Positions 6,910 to 11,608 of a stretch of DNA of 11,608 nucleotides are shown here, piece by piece. Under the pieces are notes generated by a model that made no database searches, was not told the origin of the DNA, and saw only the letters and a program-made list of their open reading frames with translations. Made by a program: the position numbers and the translations under genes. Location of the stretch: contig CAZHPV010000076.1 of assembly GCA_964534845.1 (NCBI GenBank), positions 1-11,608 on the forward strand, written 5' to 3'. Position 1 is the stretch's first letter, and each line of letters opens with the position of its first letter. Source of the stretch: CALCKU01 sp964534845. Lineage in GTDB: Bacteria; Pseudomonadota; Alphaproteobacteria; Caulobacterales; Maricaulaceae.

Positions 6910-7779
6910 TTACTGACAGTTTTGGCTGGGGGCGTTGGGCAGTTTTTCAATAAAGTCTATAATATCGGCTTTGATGGTCTCATCTTCGTCAAAATACTGC
7001 GATAAATGCTGAACTATACCGGTATGGCTAACGCCCTGATAGGACTTCGCTCTTGCCTTTCCGCCGCGTGCGGTAATTTTATCTGCCAGCAGTTGCGAAT
7101 TAGCGGGATGTACGGTTTCATCCGCGTCTCCGGTAAGTAAAAGAAGGGGCGGGGCGCTGTGACGGGCCAGATTGAGCGGGGCGTCGTCGCCCTTATTGCG
7201 ATCAGGGAATATGGTAATATAAGGCTCTTCCGTAAAGGGGCCTCTCCCATAGGGGCCCGCTAGTCCGACAACCCCTGCCAGCTTGGTGCACCTGTCTAGT
7301 CCCACTTGCATCAGATACACATCGTTTAAGGCAATATTCAATGCGGTATGGGCACCTGCTGAATGCCCGATAAGGATAATATCGCGGTCAGGATATGCCT
7401 GATCGACCCATTTTACGGCTTCTGCGCCGTCCGTCATAAAGTCTGGAAAGCGCGCCTCGGGGTAAAGCCTATAATTCGGTATAATGACACTATAACCCTC
7501 TTGGGTGAAACCCTGACCGAGAAATTTATAGATATTCTTGTCGCCCGAATTCCAGCTCCCGCCATGAATAAAGACAATTAATGGCTTTTCACCAGTGTCA
7601 CTATTGGCGGTATAAACATCCAGCTTTTGGCGAGCATGATCCCCATAGGCAATATCATTGGAAAGTCCGTAGCTTCCTGACGGCGTTATCGCATTGAGAA
7701 AATTAACGGGTGCGCAGGCGGCGCATGTTAAAAGAGCCGCAATAGCGGCCCCTTTTTTGAATTTTTGTGCAGGTTTCAC
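6910..7779 (-). CDS. Exported alpha/beta hydrolase (esterase/lipase-like, BD-FAE type)
   Basis: A 289-residue alpha/beta-hydrolase, probably a carboxylesterase acting outside the cytoplasm. Seen: a signal peptide (KFKKG, then a hydrophobic stretch at 11-22) ending in TCAAC, so C22 may be lipidated although position -3 is an unusual Cys; the oxyanion motif HGGSW (72-76); nucleophile elbow GHSAG (138-142, S140); the acid in GDADETV (D220 most likely); and catalytic H252 in GVSHTG. The start is a GTG at 7779 with GAGG 4-5 nt upstream; the signal peptide begins right there, which supports it. The stop codon of the ArsM-type gene is only 17 bp upstream, so the hydrolase is probably the second gene of that operon. 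Whether it acts on methylated arsenic compounds, lipids or something unrelated is unknown. Confidence 0.88.
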   Translation of the reverse strand: MKPAQKFKKGAAIAALLTCAACAPVNFLNAITPSGSYGLSNDIAYGDHARQKLDVYTANSDTGEKPLIVFIHGGSWNSGDKNIYKFLGQGFTQEGYSVIIPNYRLYPEARFPDFMTDGAEAVKWVDQAYPDRDIILIGHSAGAHTALNIALNDVYLMQVGLDRCTKLAGVVGLAGPYGRGPFTEEPYITIFPDRNKGDDAPLNLARHSAPPLLLLTGDADETVHPANSQLLADKITARGGKARAKSYQGVSHTGIVQHLSQYFDEDETIKADIIDFIEKLPNAPSQNCQ

Positions 7780-7796
7780 TAGACCTCAAATACCGG

Positions 7797-8963
7797 CTAG
7801 CAACAGGAACTGCCCTGGCTTGGGTCGGTCGTTAGCTTAGGCTTGCCCTTTTTGGTCTCTTGCGGGTCACGTCGTCTGACGCCGCAATCCCCGGGCCATT
7901 CAATTCTTTCTGTTACGGCAATGGCAGGTTCTACAGTGTAGAACATGTCCTGATAGGGTTCACGTTGCATCAGATTGAAAGTTTTTTCGCACACTGCAGA
8001 GCGCTCGCCGCGTTTAAAGACATGTCCGTCATCATCTTGGACCTGTCTCCAAGGACCTTTATAGACAAGAGCTTGGTTTTTCTCGAGGCATTCACCTTGT
8101 TTGCCTTTATAGGCGAGGTAAGTTGCAGAACGATATTCGATACCTTCAACGATCTGCCACGGCTCATTTTCAAACTTATCGACAGTAATGCCGTGAAAGC
8201 CAGCCTCTTCCAAAGCTTCGATAAAGCCTGTTTCAGTTAGCGCACCTGAAATACAACCAGACCATAATCGCTCGTCATTTTTCAAGGCTTCCGGGCTATC
8301 TTCATCCGAGATAATATCCGAGACAGCAACGCGGCCCCCGACTTTCAGCACGCGGAACATTTCTGCAAATAATTGCTTCTTTTTTGAATCGGATACCAAG
8401 TTAAGCACGCAATTTGAAACAATCACATCCACCGAGTCATCCGGTATCATGACCATTTTTTCTTTCATGCGTAAGATTTCGGCTTCCATTTTTTCCATGT
8501 CGGCCGCATTTTTGACTGGGTTTTTTGCCAGCCATTTATCCAGCTTATCCAGATCCAGTTTCAGGTCTTCGATATGACCGCGTCTGAACTCGACATTTGC
8601 ATATCCTACACGCTCGGCAATGATTGGGGCATTGGTGCGAGCCAGAGATAACATCTCATCCGTCATATCAACGCCGATAACCTTGCCTTGCGGGCCGACA
8701 ATTTGAGAGGCGATAAAGCATATTTTTCCGCCGCCCGAGCCGAGGTCGAGGACGGTTTCGCCTTCGCGGACATAGCGCGATGGATCACCGCAGCCATAGT
8801 CTCTATCGAGCACATCTTGTGGAATAATTTTTAGATATTGTGGATCATAGTCGATGGGACAACAAAGCGCCGCTTCAACAGCTTGTGCACCAGCACCATA
8901 TCGGTCCTGTACGCCGTCACGCACGTCGGCATTTGTTGCATCTACCTCATTATATCCGTCCAT
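7797..8963 (-). CDS. arsM: ArsM-type arsenite S-adenosylmethionine methyltransferase with Cys-ended extension
   Basis: A 388-residue SAM-dependent methyltransferase of the ArsM group, which methylates trivalent arsenic in the cytoplasm. Seen: VRDGVQDRYG (14-23), the usual ArsM opening; SAM motif VLDLGSGGGK (71-80) and acidic VIGVD (95-99); and the three cysteines of known ArsM enzymes: C58 in DYGCGD, C185 in SNCVLNL, C237 in SGCISGA. A further pair, C34-C35, precedes the core. Two things differ from ordinary ArsM: a charged helical, coiled-coil-like insert (about 134-172) between the IEDL strand and IPDDSVD, and a C-terminal extension from about 285 with C292, C325, C360 and the terminal pair C387-C388 in GSSCC. 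The form resembles methyltransferases found beside arsenosugar genes, from memory only. The ATG has AGGAG 6 nt upstream. No arsR, arsB or arsS is in the window. The hydrolase follows 17 bp downstream. Confidence 0.82.
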   Translation of the reverse strand: MDGYNEVDATNADVRDGVQDRYGAGAQAVEAALCCPIDYDPQYLKIIPQDVLDRDYGCGDPSRYVREGETVLDLGSGGGKICFIASQIVGPQGKVIGVDMTDEMLSLARTNAPIIAERVGYANVEFRRGHIEDLKLDLDKLDKWLAKNPVKNAADMEKMEAEILRMKEKMVMIPDDSVDVIVSNCVLNLVSDSKKKQLFAEMFRVLKVGGRVAVSDIISDEDSPEALKNDERLWSGCISGALTETGFIEALEEAGFHGITVDKFENEPWQIVEGIEYRSATYLAYKGKQGECLEKNQALVYKGPWRQVQDDDGHVFKRGERSAVCEKTFNLMQREPYQDMFYTVEPAIAVTERIEWPGDCGVRRRDPQETKKGKPKLTTDPSQGSSCC

Positions 8964-9000
8964 CGAGAACTCCTTTTTTCAAAAATTTACAGTGTTTTAA

Positions 9001-9037
9001 CGTCACAAAAGATCAATGGCTAGTGACGACTTTGTGA
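9001..9037. promoter_or_regulatory. Nested inverted repeats upstream of the arsM-type gene
   Basis: TCACAAA (9003-9009) pairs with TTTGTGA (9031-9037). Inside it, CGTCAC (9001-9006) is matched by GTGACG (9023-9028). The cluster lies about 40-75 bp upstream of the methyltransferase ATG, where a repressor would overlap its promoter. It does not resemble the classic ArsR box with TTGAA half-sites. No clear -35/-10 pair could be fixed for this gene. Confidence 0.4.
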
Positions 9038-9081
9038 TTAACCATATATTTTTCGGTTTAACGCCGTGAAGTGCAAGTTTG

Positions 9082-9106
9082 GGGGAATATTAACACCAAA
9101 TTCCCC
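9082..9106. repeat. GGGGAAT/ATTCCCC inverted repeat
   Basis: Perfect 7-bp arms GGGGAAT (9082-9088) and ATTCCCC (9100-9106) around 11 nt, midway in the gene-free region. No T-run follows on either strand, so an operator or structural role is as likely as termination. Confidence 0.35.
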
Positions 9107-9182
9107 GTTTCGTTACTGATAAACCGACTTCCGGTCATTTGTTATTAAAATATAGTGGAATCGCGTAAAAATCTATGGGTGC

Positions 9183-9190
9183 TGACGTCA
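9183..9190. promoter_or_regulatory. TGACGTCA palindrome
   Basis: An 8-bp perfect palindrome whose right half continues into CGTCAC, the hexamer that also forms the inverted pair at 9001-9028. It lies about 50 bp before the candidate promoter at 9240-9268. The shared hexamer suggests, but does not prove, one regulator for both divergent units. Confidence 0.3.
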
Positions 9191-9239
9191 CGCAAACGAG
9201 CGCGCGCGCATTAACTCTTGAAAATGTCAGCATAAGGAC

Positions 9240-9268
9240 TTGCTGCCTTCGCTAAAACACAGCATAAT
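9240..9268 (+). promoter_or_regulatory. Candidate sigma-70-like promoter of the VOC operon
   Basis: TTGCTG (9240-9245) and CATAAT (9263-9268) are spaced by 17 bp. Transcription would begin near 9275 and give a leader of about 90 nt before the first gene at 9365. It is the best match found upstream of this operon, but each hexamer departs from consensus. Confidence 0.4.
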
Positions 9269-9364
9269 AAACCAACCGAGCGGCGCTTTTGATCTTTATC
9301 AGACAGAGGCTGAGACGAACGCTTTGAACTTGATCGGATTGACCCCCGCGTAAGGACGGATGAG

Positions 9365-9763
9365 ATGAATTTAAATCAAGTGACACTCGGTGTTACAGAT
9401 GTCAGAAAAGCCATAAGTTTCTATGAAGCTTTGGGGCTGACTACCATTGTGCATACCCATGATGATTATGCTCGGTTTGAATGCCCGCAGGGTGAGGCTA
9501 CATTTTCTGTTCACCGTGTTGATGTGGTTTCGCCGTCCTCCACGCTCATTTACTTCGAAGTTGCGGATGTAGATGCCAAACTGGACGGCATGCGAAATGT
9601 TGTCGTCGATCAGGCTCCCACAGATCAAAGCTGGCTATGGCGAGAGGCGCACATTCGTGATCCATTTGGTAATCCACTCTGCATTTTCACAGCTGGCGAG
9701 AACCGCAAAAATCCACCTTGGCGTAAAAAAGACGTGGAAACCACGCCTATCGGGGCTTCGTGA
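9365..9763 (+). CDS. VOC-fold (glyoxalase/dioxygenase superfamily) protein
   Basis: A 132-residue single-module protein of the vicinal-oxygen-chelate superfamily (glyoxalase I, extradiol dioxygenases, bleomycin and fosfomycin resistance proteins). Seen: the opening strand NLNQVTLGVTDVRKAISFYE (2-21), H50 at the end of the third strand, LIYFEVADVD (61-70) opening the second half, and the closing HIRDPFGNPLCIF (96-108). H50 and E64 are candidate metal ligands. The tail AGENRKNPPWR (110-120) recurs in a subfamily of unknown substrate, as far as I can recall. The ATG at 9365 has AAGGA 8 nt upstream. Its TGA overlaps the GTG start of the next gene by 4 nt. It is the first gene of the operon. C40 and C106 are its only cysteines, which argues against an ArsI-type C-As lyase despite the arsM-type neighbour. 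Confidence 0.82.
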   Translation: MNLNQVTLGVTDVRKAISFYEALGLTTIVHTHDDYARFECPQGEATFSVHRVDVVSPSSTLIYFEVADVDAKLDGMRNVVVDQAPTDQSWLWREAHIRDPFGNPLCIFTAGENRKNPPWRKKDVETTPIGAS

Positions 9764-10155
9764 AAACCTTTCGCTATATCACCATAGCCCTGGCCATTTT
9801 ACTCATGATAGGGGAGGTTTACCGTTCTTGGGGGGATGGCCGGAATATTGTCTGGGTGTTGGATGATTTCTTTGTTGGCTTATTACTGGTAAGCTCAGCT
9901 ATTCTCTTTTCTAAGAACACACCCGCCCGACGCGCGTTTTTCGCAGGTGCGTGGGGCGCCGGGCTTGGTATGATCTATCCCAGCTTTTTTGCTAGCCTAC
10001 TTGACGGGGCGGCTTTTAATTCTGGCAATCTGGATTGGCGCCTCTTGCTCGGGCTTAAAGGCTTTGCTTTCCTTGTGATTATCGGCGCTTTTATCCTTGC
10101 CATTTTCATGCCGCATGAGGATGAAAGAAAGCGGGAAAATAAGGGGAGCGTATGA
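9760..10155 (+). CDS. Small four-helix membrane protein of unknown function
   Basis: A 131-residue integral membrane protein that I cannot place in a named family. Hydrophobic segments lie at about 4-21, 31-51, 59-80 and 98-118, followed by a charged cytoplasmic tail (HEDERKRENKG). The pair D35/D36 at the start of helix 2 and the Gly-rich FFAGAWGAGLGM (60-71) are the most distinctive features. It starts with GTG at 9760; this start overlaps the VOC stop by 4 nt (GTGA), implying translational coupling. Its own stop overlaps the next ATG by 4 nt. Its place in the operon points to a partner of the exported or cytoplasmic products there, but the role is unknown. Confidence 0.75.
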   Translation: MKTFRYITIALAILLMIGEVYRSWGDGRNIVWVLDDFFVGLLLVSSAILFSKNTPARRAFFAGAWGAGLGMIYPSFFASLLDGAAFNSGNLDWRLLLGLKGFAFLVIIGAFILAIFMPHEDERKRENKGSV

Positions 10156-10616
10156 AAAACATATTTTCGAAGAAATTGCGTTCTGATAAGGTGGAGACCC
10201 CCCCTGAATTACCCGCTCCAATCCCTATGACGAATGCCCGTCTTGACGGCCTTATTCGAGAAGTCGGTAAAACTATTGAAGGGCGGCTGGGGTTTTGGCA
10301 ATTCAAAATAGAGGCGCGCGATATGTGGGTCATCACCGATGAAGCGCATAACCGTATGCGGATTATCAGCCCGGTCGGTCCGCAAGAGGGGCTTGATCTG
10401 TCGGCTATGACCCGCTTGCTGGAGGCGAATTTCGCCAGTGCCTTGGACGCTAAATATGCACTCCGTGACGGGACGCTCTGGTCGGTTTTTACCCATCCTT
10501 TGGCAGAGTTAAGCGATATGCAATTTCTGGACTGCCTTGCCCAAGTCTCTAATCTGGTGAGTAATTATGGCGGCTCCTATGCCAGTAGTAATTTGATCTT
10601 TGGAGGCAATGGATGA
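10152..10616 (+). CDS. CesT/YbjN-like (type III chaperone-fold) protein
   Basis: A 154-residue soluble protein whose layout suggests the YbjN/CesT-like alpha-beta fold shared by type III secretion chaperones and stand-alone YbjN proteins. Seen: a charged N-terminus with a Pro-rich stretch (17-25), a helix at 28-44, strands around WQFKIEARDMWVITDE (49-64) and NRMRIISPVG (67-76), the helix MTRLLEANFASALDAKYALR (86-105), strand TLWSVFTHPL (108-117) and a final helix DMQFLDCLAQVSNLVSNYG (122-140). This order matches the fold, but the assignment is from pattern, not from a search. No secretion genes are in the window, so a generic binding or chaperone role is more likely than true type III export. 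Both ends overlap neighbouring genes by 4 nt (ATGA), so it is translated as part of the operon. Confidence 0.6.
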   Translation: MKNIFSKKLRSDKVETPPELPAPIPMTNARLDGLIREVGKTIEGRLGFWQFKIEARDMWVITDEAHNRMRIISPVGPQEGLDLSAMTRLLEANFASALDAKYALRDGTLWSVFTHPLAELSDMQFLDCLAQVSNLVSNYGGSYASSNLIFGGNG

Positions 10617-11221
10617 GCCATGCGCGGCGTAAATTCCTCAAAGGCTCGGCCTTTGCACTGGCCGCATCTGCAGCCAAGCCCGTCTGGGCGGAAGGTGAGG
10701 TTTTACCGCTGACGAAAACGCCGCGCGATGCGGAAGGACCGTTTTACCCAATGGGTGATCGTTCAAATGATAGTGATGACTTGCTAAGACATATGACCAC
10801 ACAACGCGGTGAGACTTTGAAATTTAACGGGCGGATCGTAGATACCCAAAACCAGCCGCTCGCCGGACTAGTTGTGGATATCTGGCACACCGATCCAGGC
10901 GGGGGTTATAAACATCCTTATGACGGGACCCCGGGTGAACGCTTTGATGATTTTGCCTATTGGGGCAAGGCGATTACCAATGCAGACGGGCAATTTTCAT
11001 TCCGGACCTATGTACCCGGGACATATGGTGGCAGGCCGTCCCATATACATTACATCGTGTGGGAAGGGGACACGCGCCGCCTAACCTCGCAGGTCTATTT
11101 CAAAGGTTTTGATAAAGCGGGCGGGGCGATCATTGCAAGCGAGCATCACGACTTACGGGAAACGCGCTTATATCGGGCTAATGCGACAGACTTCGCCACA
11201 GATTTTCGGGTGGTGGTGTGA
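10613..11221 (+). CDS. Tat-exported intradiol ring-cleavage dioxygenase
   Basis: A 202-residue non-haem Fe(III) intradiol dioxygenase, the fold that opens catechol-type rings between the two hydroxyls. Seen: a twin-arginine signal ARRKFLKG (4-11), a hydrophobic stretch and probable cleavage after VWA at 26; then DAEGPFYP (39-46), conserved at the start of the domain; WHTDPGGGY (91-99), with Y99 as first iron tyrosine; FRTYVPGTYGGRPSHIHY (130-147), giving Y138, R141, H144 and H146. All four iron ligands and the active-site Arg are present. It is short for the family, lacking the N-terminal dimerisation domain of catechol 1,2-dioxygenases, and is nearer to protocatechuate-dioxygenase beta-like single domains. 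GGAGG lies 6 nt upstream of the ATG, which overlaps the previous stop by 4 nt. No ring-catabolism genes are nearby, so the substrate is open. Confidence 0.88.
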   Translation: MSHARRKFLKGSAFALAASAAKPVWAEGEVLPLTKTPRDAEGPFYPMGDRSNDSDDLLRHMTTQRGETLKFNGRIVDTQNQPLAGLVVDIWHTDPGGGYKHPYDGTPGERFDDFAYWGKAITNADGQFSFRTYVPGTYGGRPSHIHYIVWEGDTRRLTSQVYFKGFDKAGGAIIASEHHDLRETRLYRANATDFATDFRVVV

Positions 11222-11608
11222 TTGCCGACCCAGATATTCCAAGGGTTGTCACAAAAGCCCTCTTACCAGAAGAGCATGTAGAATGGGTAGGTAAGGCTGC
11301 GCATATACCAAAATTTGCTAAAGGGTTTTTTATATTGTTTTACGGCGTTATGTCTGTTGTCATTATATTGACTTTGTTTGAAGCCTTAGCTGAGTTGTCA
11401 AATGGCGGGCCGTTTGTGATTGAAGGCGAGCCTGTTACGGGCTTGAGAGCGATTGGGTATATTGTTTTACTCATATTCCTTTATGGATTTTACTTTCTAT
11501 GGCGTAATTCGTTTCGAAAACACCGCTATGTCGTAACAAATATACGTGCCTTTCATTATCGTCCTATTTGGGGCGGAAGCTGGTCGTGGACTCGTGAAGG
11601 CGTTGAAC
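11218..11608 (+). CDS. Membrane protein with bacterial PH-like motif, partial (cut by window end)
   Basis: An open frame of 130 codons that runs off the window. It starts with GTG at 11218, overlapping the dioxygenase TGA by 4 nt (GTGA), as at the other junctions of this operon. Seen: a soluble start with LLPEEHVEWVGKA (15-27), like the opening element (L-x-x-x-E-x-x-x-W-x-G) of many proteins with membrane-linked bacterial PH domains; hydrophobic segments at about 37-59 and 77-95; then KHRYVVTNIRAFHYR (101-115), the Y-x-V-T-x-x-R signature of bacterial PH domains, followed by a Trp-rich stretch. This arrangement fits bPH-type membrane proteins of unknown role. The length of the full protein is unknown. 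Confidence 0.7.
   Translation, partial: MIADPDIPRVVTKALLPEEHVEWVGKAAHIPKFAKGFFILFYGVMSVVIILTLFEALAELSNGGPFVIEGEPVTGLRAIGYIVLLIFLYGFYFLWRNSFRKHRYVVTNIRAFHYRPIWGGSWSWTREGVE

Larger units (their letters stand above)
8964..9364. other. 401-bp gene-free region between the arsM-type gene and the VOC operon
   Basis: This region separates two divergent transcription units and must hold both promoters. I see no credible gene in it; the longest neat reading frame is a 26-codon ATG frame at 9175-9255 without a ribosome site. It holds nested inverted repeats at 9001-9037, a hairpin at 9082-9106, the palindrome TGACGTCA at 9183-9190, an alternating GC run at about 9200-9209 and a candidate plus-strand promoter at 9240-9268. 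CGTCAC or its complement occurs three times (9001, 9023, 9186). AT-rich DNA lies close to the arsM-type start. Confidence 0.6.

Noticed and set aside
7860..8240. A 126-codon plus-strand frame inside the arsM-type gene
   Set aside because: It is fully antisense to a well-supported conserved protein and has no recognisable features.
8838..9037. Two plus-strand open frames crossing the start of the arsM-type gene
   Set aside because: They lie largely antisense to the methyltransferase N-terminus, show no domain and have no ribosome site.
9175..9255. A 26-codon ATG reading frame in the gene-free region
   Set aside because: It has no ribosome site and overlaps the -35 element of the candidate promoter. 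Frames of this length are expected by chance.
9365..9763. ArsI (C-As lyase), since it is a VOC-fold dioxygenase and lies near an arsM-type gene
   Set aside because: ArsI has a vicinal cysteine pair for methylarsenite. This protein has only C40 and C106, far apart, and belongs to the opposite-strand operon.

Overview
The window looks like a stretch of chromosome from a Gram-negative, probably marine alphaproteobacterium. The base composition is balanced by eye. There is a twin-arginine (Tat) signal, a lipoprotein-like signal, a BipA/TypA GTPase and an HtpX-type membrane protease. The lineage is inferred from the general look of the proteins; no rRNA or other marker is present. I see no tRNA, insertion sequence, phage gene or CRISPR array.

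Layout. 29-1057 (+) encodes an M48/HtpX-like membrane metalloprotease. It converges on a small DoxX-like membrane protein at 1074-1484 (-). That gene is divergent from a nitroreductase at 1574-2263 (+), and their shared upstream region holds a perfect 8-bp inverted repeat. The nitroreductase converges, with a 6-bp gap, on a membrane-anchored serine hydrolase of the beta-lactamase/NylB type at 2270-3487 (-). TypA/BipA follows at 3635-5536 (+). A minus-strand block then holds a TerB-like protein (5585-5977, with a good sigma-70-like promoter), an unrecognised anchored four-cysteine protein (6105-6773), an alpha/beta hydrolase (6910-7779) and an ArsM-type arsenite methyltransferase (7797-8963). 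The last two are 17 bp apart and probably form one operon, methyltransferase first.

A 401-bp gene-free region (8964-9364) separates the methyltransferase from a plus-strand operon. It carries several inverted repeats and a candidate promoter. The operon runs to the window edge: VOC-fold protein, four-helix membrane protein, CesT/YbjN-like protein, Tat-exported intradiol dioxygenase, and a truncated membrane protein with a PH-like motif. All four junctions are 4-nt stop/start overlaps, so the five products are probably made in a fixed ratio. The grouping does not match a pathway I can name.

The points most worth a second look are the unusual operon at 9360-11608, the ArsM-type enzyme with an extra helical insert and a cysteine-ended C-terminal extension, and the repeat-rich region between them. 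No complete, clearly new system can be proven from the sequence alone.
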